From: Platerodrilus igneus
Taxonomy: Eukaryota; Arthropoda; Insecta; Coleoptera; Lycidae
Reading direction: 5' to 3'
Assembly (NCBI GenBank): GCA_036346225.1
Contig: JARFIW010001176.1
Coordinates: forward strand, 2,121,884 to 2,185,883
Length of the DNA stretch: 64,000 bases
The position numbers were made by a program, and so were the translations under genes. How positions within the stretch are numbered: the stretch's first letter is position 1; each line of letters opens with the position of its first letter. The notes under the pieces were generated by a model. The model ran no database searches. It worked only from the letters and a program-made list of their open reading frames with translations, and was not told the DNA's origin. Shown piece after piece: positions 20,566-31,242 of the stretch.

Positions 20566-22691
20566 TATATATTACTCATATTTAGACCAGGGTAGAAAAT
20601 TAAATAATCACATCAAATAATTTTAATCACCGTGTAGAAGCTTTGGGAAAAGGTACGCGTTATTAAAAAACCGTGAAGCATAGAAATTCATTCGGTTCAT
20701 TAAAAATAAGGGAGATTTAAAGCATGTACAAGACGCTTTAGATCAAAAGAAGCAGTATTAAAAAGCTACGTGTAATTTAATTATTCCTAGTAAAGAAACA
20801 AAGAGAAATTACGTGCAAAATTTATATCAATTAACTCTATTTTAAGTAACCGGTATTAAACAAAATGTACAGATAATAATTGAATATTTAATTAGGATTC
20901 ACTAAAAATTAAAGGGTATTATTTTAATTGGAGTTAATTGAACCGTTAGTAACATATAATATCTATAAAAACTTGTAAAAACCCAATAAAATGCAAATCG
21001 TAGAAGTGTTATTTAGAAGTATTTTTAAAAGGCTCATTCAGCGTAAATTTGGCAGATAACAAATGGTTACAGAGAATCTTGGAGAAACCGTAGCTTAATA
21101 GTTACGGGAAATGCTAAAGGTGGGTTATTTCACAGTCCACATGGACTGAAATAATCGATAATAAAGAATATCAATTTGCACCAATAAGAACAGGGTAGAT
21201 AGAGACAGATAATATGCGCAAGACCGAGACACATATAGTAAAAGGCGTGAGTGGAGCAACGTCACGGGGTTGCGATTGGGTGAAAATAAAAGGCAAAATT
21301 GAGAGGTAAAAATAACATTTCTGTATAAAATTCAATTAGTTATTTCCTGACGTTGCGAGCCGTGTCGAAATTTCTGAGATTTAACTGGTGCGAGTGCAAA
21401 TTTCGTAAAAATCGCATGCCGGGCTGCGGAATGGAAACCTAGCATGCGAAATTCTTTAGAATTGTCCGTTTTGGGGACAAGACCGACAGACAGGCTAACC
21501 TCTATATATACCGAGGTGAATATGAACAAGCTCTCTTAGATCTGCGACTTGATTCAATGCGTTAAACAGTGCTTTTTAGTTTTCCAAGTTTGATAGAATA
21601 ATTTAAAGTTTGCTCGTATATTTTGGTGATTTAAAACAGTTTGTTCTTTACGTGCTACAATGAATGTACTTTAGTGCACTTAGAAAAGAAGATACAAGGT
21701 AATAAAGTCTAGTATCACTGTACCTATTAGTCTAATTTGCAACGACAAATGAATACACAAAAGTAGGCAGTTTTGGCGTATATTGGTGAACGAAGTATGA
21801 ATTTCTTTGTTATTTTTCGGGGGTATTAATAATTAAATGATTCGTAAACGTGTCTGGATCCACAAAACAAGCTTCAGATATACACAAATGAGTTCCGGAA
21901 AAGCACTGAAACTACTTTAGATGAATGGTGATGTAGAAAATTTTAAAGGCGACCAGCAATACGAGGACCTAAACATAACCCAGTTGGATTGGTGTGATTA
22001 ACAGAGGACGATGTACATTGAAGCCAATAGTGCAGTAACCTTCAGGTAACTTATGCTTTGTTGTTGGATTTTGATATTTTGGTGTGTGTTGAATAACTTT
22101 ATAATTGATTTACTTAAAATGGACAGTAGTGAAATTGTACTAACAATAAAATTTTAATTTTAAGGTGAAATTTGCTTGTTTAAGTAGAAGGGGGTATTTA
22201 GTATTGATGTTATGGATTATGATGAAAATTTGGGTATGTCTTTGAGCTCAATTAGACGAACCTGGTTAATTAACGTAAAGGGGTGGTAGATGCTCCCTTT
22301 GTACTCAGACTCAGGTCTGCATATATTGTTATAGTAATTAGTAGGCATCCTACAAGGACTTTAATTCTGGATGCACTTTAAAGTGATAACAAATTTAATC
22401 TTGAAATTTTCTGATACTGAAATTTATGCTGAATTTTAATTTTGAAATTTTAATGTATTGTGAATATTGATGTAAATAGAGTTAACGTTGATGTTTGTGG
22501 TAGGAATGTGTTTGTTTTTTTTATGATTGAGGATGAAAGTTTTATCTAGGGGAGCAGCCGAGGCAGAAAAGAGTAAAGAGGCGAGTAAGAGAAGAAAATG
22601 ACGGAAAAGTTAAGTAATAGCTTTTTGAAGATTCACAGCATTCTTGACGCCAATTCGTGAGGCTCGATTCTAATACAGGGAAACACAGCAT

Positions 22692-22698
<7 letters not shown>
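20566..22698 (+). repeat. Long promoter-bearing repeat, copy 5, in tandem with copy 4
   Basis: Follows copy 4 directly, with only a short ATATATATT between them, and repeats its landmarks in order: TTTAGACCAGGGTAGAAAAT at about 20580, TATATATA at 21503-21510, the AAAGTAGGCAGTTTTGGCGT block near 21760, the donor CTTCAG|GTAAC with GT at 22046, AACGTTGATGTTTGTGGTAG near 22490, GAGCAGCCGAGGCAG near 22555, and CTTGACGCCAATTCGTGAGG near 22645 before CACAGCATTC and a (TA)n tract. The direct tandem arrangement fits two LTRs that have lost the internal region. Confidence 0.65.

Positions 22699-22728
<30 letters not shown>
22697..22728. repeat. (TA)n microsatellite
   Basis: TA run with one CA interruption, between repeat copy 5 and the truncated LINE. 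Confidence 0.95.
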
Positions 22729-22731
<3 letters not shown>

Positions 22732-22734
22732 GAC

Positions 22735-23820
22735 AATTGTATAAAAAAGGCATTACAAAAATCTGGGATTTATAATAAGAAATTGTGGAGATTTTACTTC
22801 CCAAAATACATTAATTACTTTATATAATGTATATGTGCGATGCCATCTTGAGTTGGCTACAAATGTATGGTCACCATATTATTTTACCCACATAAATAAT
22901 ATTGAAAGAATTCAAAAAAAATTCCTGCGTTTCCTTTACTATAAAGAACTGGTATATGTCCAACCTTTCTTTCGTATGGCCATGTATCAAATCAATTCCA
23001 TTTCATTACACTCTAAAGTAGACGTAAATTGTCAGCATATCTTTATATCTATAAAGTATTACATACAAGCACAGATGTTGCATTTACATTAGAAAACATC
23101 AATTTTTGTATACCATTTCATACCACTACATCAAAATACACTTTTTATCTTAACACACCTAAGACAGATCATCCAAGAAATTCACTATATACACAATGTG
23201 TTTAATTTGTAATGAAATGCTATAAATGTCGGATGTAGATATTTATAACCTCAAAATCAATTTTGCTTGGGTATCTGGAAAGTACTGCTTGAGAAAAACC
23301 AAAAGAATTGTTTGGAAATGACTGGAATTGTTTACGAATATGCAAACTTATTATTGTTACGAATTAGTTATAATTTTATGATTATTATTACTTTGATTTT
23401 TTTTTAATAGTTATTTATCTCAGTACTTTAGTATCTGATTATTTGCAATAATATTATTCATTTATGGCTTAGGCATTTGTTACGTACTTTGTTATTATTT
23501 ATTTACAGTAACATTATGTTAATTACATGTTTTTCAATGCAATTGGTTATTCACAGTTTAGGTATTTGTTTATTGCTTGTTAAAAACATGTGTAATGTAT
23601 TATTTAACGGTTAGTTTTATAATATGTAATGGTTTTAGAACTACAAGGAGTAACAGCAATTTTTATAGCAATTATAAAATTGAATTGTTGTAAATAATTA
23701 ATTAATAGTTGGTATTGTGTGCTCCATTATATTTCACATCTTACAATTTGGTTCTTTTTGTGACCTGTTCTTGGCTTTATAGCTGTTGGTTACTTACCTA
23801 ATAAATAAATAAATAAATAA
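22735..23820 (+). pseudogene. 5'-truncated non-LTR retrotransposon (RT C terminus and 3' UTR)
   Basis: The plus strand at 22835-23092 encodes LELATNVWSPYYFTHINNIE and KFLRFLYYKEL, the end of the reverse transcriptase region in Jockey-like LINEs (typical form LEYAS-VWSPYY...IERVQ-KFLR). A 3' untranslated region of about 700 bp follows and ends in an (ATAA)n-type tail at about 23797-23820. Everything upstream of the thumb is missing, as usual for incomplete target-primed reverse transcription. The nearby LINE at 24.6-30.8 kb encodes the related FDYCAYYIYL at the equivalent place. Confidence 0.75.
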
Positions 23821-24290
23821 TCGTCAATAAATGAACCCAATGAACTCAATGAATGACAAGAAATGGTCTTAAATGTTAGTAAACAGTAATGACTGACTAT
23901 AAATGACAAAAATGGCAAAAACAATCATAGATAACAATAAACAACAGTAAAAGACAATGATAATAATATGACAATATCTAGCCATAAATGAGAATAAACG
24001 CTACAGACCCCAATAAATTACATAAAAGGACAATACATGATTACAAGGACAATAATCGACACTAAATCACCGTATAACAATAAGTTAGAATGAGCCATTA
24101 TTAATAAAAATGATGGCAATAAATGACAATTCACAATAACTGATCGAACAATGACGATTAATAGCGATTAACGGCAAGAAATGGTAATAAATGACAGTAA
24201 ATGGAAATGTAACCATATACACCAATAAATGACGATACACATTACAATATATGACAATAAGTGACAATCAATGACATTAAATATGTGTAT
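23821..24290. repeat. Degenerate minisatellite (AATGACAATAA-like units)
   Basis: About 470 bp built from variants of AATGACAATA/AATGGCAATAA words with variable spacing. Unit length drifts between 10 and 24 bp and no spacers are unique, so it is a decayed tandem repeat and not a spaced array. It starts exactly where the truncated LINE's ATAA tail ends, suggesting expansion from that tail. Confidence 0.65.
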
Positions 24291-24639
24291 GATTGTTGAA
24301 GAGTGAACATGTTTTAACGTGCTCTGTTATATTTTATTATTTTTACACAGTGTATAAAACAAATGTATAACAATTTTCAAGGCAGTTTAGAGTATAATTT
24401 GATTTTTAATAAGGTGGTGAAATTGGACATACAATTAACTCAGTATTGAATTCTTAAACAACCAAAAATTACAATTTTTGAAGCATTTTATGTAATAAAA
24501 CAAAGACATTTACTTGGTATCAACAGTGATTAAGTTATCTTAAATGCAATTAGTGATTGTTTGTTATCTCACCAGCTGTGTGGATAATTAAAATAAATAA
24601 ACCAGGACTGTATTTTCAATAATTTCATTTTCTGATTAC

Positions 24640-25375
24640 AGTAAATTTATTGTTTAAGATGCAAAACTGTAATAAGTGTTCAGAAAAATCAGATAACTTA
24701 TTTGATTGCGATCACTGCAGTAATCATTTGTGTAAAGACTGTGCTCAGTTAACTGAGACAGAAATTAGATGTCTGAAGCTTAGTAAGAGCAAACTAATAT
24801 TTCTATGTGATGGATGTGAGAAGGGTTTATTTAGAATGCCAGAATTCTTAAATAAATTAAGAATTCTTGAACAAAAAATAGAAGATTTACAAAAGCAAAA
24901 TGAAGATCTTGAAAAACAAAAAAGTGCAATAGGTTGTGAAGAAACAATAGCAGAAATGATTGATAGGCAAATAGATCACGAAATATTATAATACTGAATG
25001 TTCAAGAATCAAATGGTAATTCATACACTGAAAGAAAGAAGATAAAACCACGGTTGGTAAATTACTTGGGAATTTTGATATTGATTTAGATAATGTTAAA
25101 ACCTTTAGACTGGGTAAGCGCATGGAAAACAAAAATCGGCCAATTAAGGTTTTAACGGGATCGCGGGATGAAGCAATGTCTATTTTAAGAAATAGAACAA
25201 AATTACCAAATCCAAATGTTCGGATATTTGGAGATCAAACACCAAACAACGGCAATATTATTTGGATGTTAAAAGAAACTTAAAGAAATAACTGAAAATG
25301 GAGATACCTCAAAAACAATTAAATATATTAATAACAAATCAACAATTGTAAATAAAGATAGAAATTCAAAAAACT
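24640..25375 (+). pseudogene. LINE ORF1 (zinc-finger and coiled-coil protein)
   Basis: Starts at the ATG at 24650 or 24659. The first 60 codons hold a PHD-like Cys/His pattern (NCNKC...CDHCSNHLCKDC...FLCDGC), followed by a coiled coil (ILEQKIEDLQKQNEDLEKQ). A stop at 24991 breaks the frame. In a shifted frame the text continues with FRLGKRMENKNRPIKVLTGS and ILRNRTKLPNPNVRIFGDQT, which resembles the RNA-binding part of LINE ORF1 proteins. ORF1 products of Jockey/CR1-type LINEs bind the element RNA. ORF2 follows in the same orientation. Confidence 0.7.
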
Positions 25376-25399
25376 AAATGGCAATTCGTCATTAATACT

Positions 25400-27127
25400 C
25401 AATTCTCACATAATCTACTTAAATGTTCAAAGTATAATGTCTAATAAGTATCAATTAATGGCTGATGTGATGTGTTATAATCCTATGATAGTGTTGTTAT
25501 CGAAAAGTAGAGTAGCTAATAATGTGGAAGACAAAGAAATTGCAATTGATAATTATATCTTAGTAAGATGTGACTCTATTAGTAGGCATACTGGGGGGTG
25601 TTAATTTATATTCGTAAGGACATTGATTTTAAAACATACAAAGAATATGTATTGGAGCCAAATTATTGGTGTAAAGCTGTGAAAGTGCTATTATTTGGGT
25701 CACTATGGATCATAGCAGTGTTATACCACTCCCCAAGTGCAAGTGATGCAGTGTTTCTGAATAACTTTGAAGAATGGAGTGAAAACCTATTTAATACGAA
25801 CCTACGATGTATTATAGCAGGAGATTTCAATTTAAATTATGAAAATAAGGGTAATTACTATGTAAAAAAGTTAAATAATTTCATTAGGGTAAATGGTATA
25901 CAGCAATTAATTACAGAACCTACTAGAATTGTACAAAATAGTTCATCATTAATTGACTATATCTTAACTAATGCTAAACAAGTCAGGGCAATTGTCCATT
26001 CAACACCAATAGTAACTGATCACAATATTATATCAGTAGCAATTACTAAAGAAAATAAACATTATAATAGTAATAACCAAATAAGTCAATTCAGAAACCT
26101 AAACGATGCAGCCATTCACCGAATAAACCTAAGACTTTTAAAATGTACATGGAAATTTGACAACACAAATGTTGAAATAATTCTGAATGATATAATAAAT
26201 AATGTTACACATACGTTAGACCGTGAAGCTCCTATTCAAAGCAAATTTCAATCACATAACTGTTTAAAGTGGTATGACAATGAAGTGCGTGCCAAAGCTA
26301 AAGAAAGGGACTTTGCTTATAAAAAATTCAAAATCAATAAATGTGCTATAAACTGGAAAGATTATAAAACTTGTAGAAATCAATTTGTTAATTTATTGAA
26401 GAGGAAAGAAAAAGAATTTTATGAAAAACAAATTGACAATAACAGAAGAGATAGCACTAAAATGTGGAAAATATTTAAAATGTTGGTTAGTAATAAAGAA
26501 AATAATTGTGACATACAAAGAGTACAATTTGAAAATAATCACCATAAAACCATTATGAGAGAACAAAAGGATATAGCTGAACATTTAAATGACTACTTCG
26601 TGAACAGCATTGAAGATATTGTAAGGAGTATCGCAGACACTAGTAATCTATATCGACTAAACCCATTACGTAGCCACGATGTCAAATTTACTGAATTTAA
26701 ATTGTTAGCCTTACATGATATAAAAAAAATTGTGCATAATCTACCTAACAAGTGTAACTGGTCAGATACAGTAAACACAAAAGTAATTAAGGCAACCTTT
26801 GATACAATTGGGCATGTTCTTCTTCATCTGGTCAACTCCTCCTTAAGAACTGGCAGTTTTCCAAGCAAGCTAAAATGTGGTACAGTAATTCCTATTCCAA
26901 AAGTTCAAAACGCCACATTAGCAAGCGAATACAGGCCAATAAACACACTTCCTTGTATTGAAAAAATATTAGAAATTGCTGTATATAACCAATTAATAAA
27001 CTACGCGGACAGTAACCAGTTATTGGATTGTAATCAATCAGGTTTTAGATCTAAGCACTCTTGTGAAACTGCTATTCAGTTAACTTTTAGTAAGTGGAAG
27101 CAGTACATTGATCAAGATGAGTATATA
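25400..27127 (+). pseudogene. LINE ORF2, part 1: endonuclease and start of reverse transcriptase
   Basis: The APE-type endonuclease begins with LNVQSIMSNKYQLMADV at about 25417, but a stop after RHTGG (about 25600) breaks it, and the usual TET/SET catalytic Glu region reads LLSKSRVA. From 25598 a long frame carries IIAGDFNLNYEN, SSLIDYILTN and VTDHNIIS (endonuclease), a spacer, and the RT start TGSFPSKLKCGTVIPIPKV, YRPINTLPCIEKILE and QSGFRSKHSCETAIQ. The frame is cut after DEYI by the DD41D transposon at 27128 and resumes at 29672. Family: Jockey/CR1-like by motif wording; the exact clade needs a tree. Confidence 0.85.
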
Positions 27128-27632
27128 CAGTGTGTCCAAATTTCGAGTCTCTACATTGTGATTTCAGTTATTATAAGAGATAGAAATTGGGTTAAATGGG
27201 GAAAGATTTGGAGGAATCCAGGCCAGTTTTGTATTCGTTTACAAAATTAGTGTAAGTTGTCTGGTTTTGGAGATATTCGAAGAAAACTAAAAATGGCGGA
27301 TTTTGTTTTTTGATAATAAAACATGAATCATAAGTCGTACCATCACAAGACTTGCACATTATTAAGACACTTTTCTAAAAGGAGTATTTTTAGCATAAAC
27401 AAAATCATTCGACTGTCTTTTGTTTTCGAGGAAACGCCCACAACTTTTGTTTTTCTTATGGCCGCCATTTTGAATATTAAGTGAATATTATGTGCCTTAA
27501 AATTACCTTTTCAAGGATATGCCACATGTCTATAAAAAAATGCAAAACTATTCTAAATTTTAAAAATAACTAAATTTGTATGTTCTTTAACGTTTGGTAA
27601 TCCCAACAGGGCAAAAATTTGATTTCTACTTT
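27128..27632 (+). repeat. Left terminal inverted repeat (about 505 bp)
   Basis: Inverted counterpart of 29168-29671. Starts CAGTGTGTCC and ends at GATTTCTACTTT; a TAG trinucleotide run (27644-27658) follows just inside. Confidence 0.95.
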
Positions 27633-27792
27633 CCAAACAATAGTAGTAGTAGTAGTACCACATACATTTTGTTAAGTATAACTCGTAAAGTATTGGATAT
27701 AAATCTTAAAATTAACTTAAACATAAAACTGTAGCCTATCTTATCTAATTTAGGGAACAAAATTAAATGTGACCGAAACAGCAAACTATCAT

Positions 27793-28932
27793 CTAAATTC
27801 CTTCCCGTAGATGCTGAAAATGCTGTCCGTTTGCATCACGGCACATTCCACAATTAATTAAAACTTTCCGTACAACTCTGCTTAACGTGCGCCTATTTAT
27901 AGAGTTAAGAATGTCACGGACTCTTTCCTGCAGTTCGTTTATATTATGAGGCGGTTCAAACTCATATACCTCATTTTTAGCAAAACCCCATAAATAAAAA
28001 TCAAGTGGTGTAAGATCTGGTGATCTTGCCGGCCACATAATTGGTCCACTATTGCATATAATATTTTGGCCAAAATGTTCAGCTAAAAGGGCGCTAACTT
28101 CTCGGGAATTGTGAGCTGGACAACCATCTTGCTGAAAACATAGTTTTCGAAAATCATCATCATTTGGTACAAGTCCTCTAATAGCCGGAATTATTTGGTC
28201 TCTTAACAATTCCATATATCTGACACCATTGAGGTTATTGACAAAATAAAAGGGTACAATCAAATTATTACCTATAAAAGTATTAATTACATTGGTTAAT
28301 TTACTAAAATATTTATATCATAATTAACTACCTAAGATACCACAACAAACATTAAATTCATATCTCGTTTGAAATTTGCGTTGCGCCGTCAGATGATGAT
28401 TTTCAGTGCTCCAGTGATGCGTGTTATGTTTATTGAACACCCCGCAATCAGTAAACCGCGTTTCGTCTGTCCATATTATCAATTCTGGAAAGTGCGGTTC
28501 TTCCTCGCATTTTTGGATGTACCAATTACAAAAACGCATTCGTCTGGCAAAATCTTCTCTTTTGAGGCCTTGGACAATAGTAGCTTTATAAGGATGAAAC
28601 TTTTCCTTTTTTAAAATATTATGAACAGTTGATTTTGGAATATTAAGTTCACGGCTTACAGATCTTACGGATGTGGATGGATTTCGTGTTACCGCCTCAG
28701 TAATGCTTAGAACACGTTCCCTATTGTTTAAGTCGTATTGTTCCCTAGTCTGTTCAAAAGCACCATAATTCAGTAAATTCATTACAATTTTTCTGAAGTA
28801 TGTTTTATGCGGTTGTCGTTTTTCTGGATACAATTCCAAATATCTGGCGGATGCCGTATCAGCATTCCGAAACAATTGTAAATAAGTATTTAGCATATCA
28901 AACTTTTCCTCATTCGAAAACTTGTAGACCAT
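27793..28932 (-). CDS. DD41D transposase, two exons, apparently intact
   Basis: Exon 1 is 28932-28332 and exon 2 is 28271-27793. They are separated by a 60-bp intron (28331-28272) with GTAGTT at the donor and TTTTATAG at the acceptor. Splicing keeps the frame (CGIL-G-NNLIVPFYF) and gives 359 codons plus stop, normal for the family. N-terminal part: helix-turn-helix text STSVRSVSRELNIPKSTVHN, then the linker HPYKATIVQGL. Catalytic blocks: IIWTDETRF, CFQQDGCPAHNS and ARSPDLTPLDFYLWG. The second and third Asp are 41 residues apart. No stops or frameshifts. The enzyme would cut at the long terminal repeats and insert at TA. Start chosen at the first Met (MVYKFSNEEKF), upstream of the DNA-binding domain. 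Confidence 0.9.
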
Positions 28933-29167
28933 GTGCCATTTTTAAATTAAAATGCAGCACCACCGCACCAAAACTTACAACACACACAAGTTTATCTAAA
29001 TTTTAGAATTTGTTTGACATATAACTGTAATTCAATTGTTTGGTTTTGTCACATACCACCGCCTACTATTATAAAACGATATCATTTTAACTCTAGTACC
29101 ACCATAATTAATAATTTCTGACAAATGCTGTTTGTGTACATTATAAAATGTGTATTGTACTTTTCAT

Positions 29168-29671
29168 AAAGTAGAAATCAAATTTTTGCCCTGTTGGGAT
29201 TACCAAACGTTAAAGAACATACAAATTTAGTTATTTTTAAAATTAAGGATAGTTTTGCATTTTTATAGACATGTGGCATATCCTTGAAAAGGTAATTTTA
29301 AGGCGCAAAATATTCACTTAATATTCACTTAATAGCGGCCATAAGAAAAACAAAAGTTGTGGGCGTTTCCTCGAAAACAAAAGACAGTCGAATGATTCTG
29401 TTTATGCTAAAATACTCCTTTTAGAAAAGTGTCTTAATAATGTGCAAGTCTTGTGATGGTGCGACTTATGATTCATGTTTTAGTATCAAAAAACAAAATC
29501 CGCCATTTTTAGTTTTCTTCGAATATCTCCAAAACCAGACAACTTACACCAATTTTGTAAACGGATACAAAACTGGCCTGGATTCCTCCAAATCTTTCCC
29601 CATTTAACCCAATTTCTATTTCTTATAATAACTGAAATCACAATGTAGAGACTCGAAATTTGGACACACTG
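29168..29671 (-). repeat. Right terminal inverted repeat (about 504 bp)
   Basis: Inverted counterpart of 27128-27632, ending GGACACACTG at 29671 before the target TA. It lies upstream of the transposase and so probably contains its promoter. Confidence 0.95.
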
Positions 29672-30850
29672 TACTTGCTGTTTTCTTAGACCTTAAAAGA
29701 GCATTTGAGACAATAAACAGACAATTATTATTGACTAAGTTACAACACTACGGCATTGGTGGAACAGTGATAAAATGGTTGGATGACTACCTGTCAAATA
29801 GAAGACAAAGAACGAAAGTAGGAAATTCAATATCTAGTTCAGTGCTAGTAAGAAATGGTGTCCCTCAAGGAAGTGTTATAGTTATTTATTTTGTATTTAA
29901 ATGATTTTCAGAGTATTGACCACGAATGTGAATTTGTTAATCTATATGCTGATGATACCCTACTTGTAATCAAAGAGTCTGATATACAAACAGCAACAAA
30001 TAAAATGAATAATAGCTTGGATAAAATTTATAGATACTTTCAAATAAACAAGTTGAAACTTAATACAAGCAAAACTGTGGCAATGGTTGTTGGAAATACT
30101 AATAAATTAAATAAACTTGATAGAAATGCTATTACATTGAAGATTGGAGATGAAATATTACAAATTGTTGAACAAACTAAGTATTTAGGTATTATGTTGG
30201 ATAGTACTTTAACATTTAAAAATCACTTTGATTATGTTAAAATAAAATTACAAAAAAAACTATATTTCTTCTCAAGATTAGCACCTAAATTGTCTTTAAG
30301 AACTAAAATTACAGTCTACAAAACAATAATTCAACCACATTTTGACTACTGCGCATACTATATTTATTTGACCAAAATAAATTAAGTACTCTTCAAAAAC
30401 TACAGAACAGAGGTTTAAGAATCATACTGGAATGTAGCAAAGGACTAATATTCAAAAATGTTAAGCACCCTAGAATGGTTATCGGTTATTGAAAAATTGA
30501 ATATTTAACAATGATATTTATTTTAAAATTATCAATGGACTAATGCCAAGTTATTTTGATAAGTTTATTATTTATGCCCACCAAATACACAAACACGAGA
30601 CTAGGTCACAAGGCAATTTATATGTTGCAAGGACCAAATTGAAAAAGACTATGAATTCAATATTCTTCAAAGGTCTGATTAAATACAATACTTTACCAAA
30701 AGATATTCGAGACTGTAATACACTGACATCTTTTAAACGAGAATTAATGAAAAAACTAAAACCTAACTAAAATGTAAGTACTTTATAAAATAAACCAAAT
30801 GACCTAAACTTGGTAGGAGTAATTATAATTTTCACACTTTTTTATTGTTT
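29672..30850 (+). pseudogene. LINE ORF2, part 2: rest of reverse transcriptase and 3' end
   Basis: Continuation of the interrupted LINE. LAVFLDLKRAFETINR (RT block with the first catalytic Asp), WLDDYLSNRRQRTKVG and NGVPQGSV are followed by a small deletion and frame change at about 29880. The next frame (29891 on) has VNLYADDTLLV, the YxDD active site, then KYLGIMLDSTLTFKNH and FDYCAYYIYL, where it stops at 30385. Another frame at 30543-30770 gives KTMNSIFFKGLIKYNTLP, the end of the protein. A short AT-rich 3' UTR follows to about 30850. Several shifts, so this LINE was dead or dying before or after the DNA transposon landed. Confidence 0.85.
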
Positions 30851-30854
30851 ATTT

Positions 30855-31242
30855 ATTTTTTTCTTGATTGGATTTTACCGTTCTAACATGATCCCATACA
30901 CAGCCGATTTCATCTGTAATCCTCACAATTTTCTCTTGCATTTGTGCTCTCACCTCCGCAATTGTCTGGTTGGTTTCCCTTAACCCATCAATCAGAATTT
31001 TAATTTCCTTACCCTAATTTTTCACTAATTTCGTCGATTTTTGTTGTCATGTTTTTCGTGGCCTCCTCATTTTTGTCCATTTTACTATTCAGTGCCATCA
31101 AAATCTTCATCATTTTCGTTTCTTGTGAGGTTCGCCGTTCTTTGCTAGAACTCCTTTCCTGGATTATTACACTCTCTTGGGATCCTATTTCCACTCCTTG
31201 ATTTCTTAGTGCCTCCCTTGTTTCCCTTATTCTTTTGTCCAA
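30855..31242 (-). pseudogene. Gag-like coiled-coil fragment, antisense
   Basis: Minus-strand frame starting MDKRIRETREALRNQGVEIG at 31242. It is rich in Lys, Glu and Ser and predicted by eye to be coiled coil (MMKILMALNSKMDKNEEATK). It stops at 31009; in another frame coiled-coil text continues (LRETNQTIAEVRAQMQEKI) to about 30855. The style resembles the N-terminal leader of Gypsy-type gag proteins such as that at 58.6-59.4 kb, but there is no capsid or zinc-knuckle motif, so this is an inference. Confidence 0.4.

Larger units (their letters stand above)
27128..29671 (-). mobile_element. Complete DD41D Tc1/mariner-type transposon with 505-bp terminal inverted repeats
   Basis: A 2544-bp element precisely inserted in LINE ORF2. 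Both ends read CAGTGTGTCCAAATTTCGAG in inverted orientation, and the element is flanked by TA on each side (27126-27127 and 29672-29673). Removing it and one TA restores the LINE reading frame from DEYI into LAVFLDLKRAF. The inverted repeats run 27128-27632 and 29168-29671 and differ by only a handful of bases by eye. The unique centre holds one transposase gene on the minus strand. Tc1/mariner elements duplicate a TA target, which is seen here. Near-identity of the repeats and the intact gene point to a recent insertion. Confidence 0.95.

Noticed and set aside
23821..24290. Possible CRISPR-like array
   Set aside because: Units vary in length and sequence, with no unique spacers of constant size; a decayed minisatellite in a eukaryotic genome.
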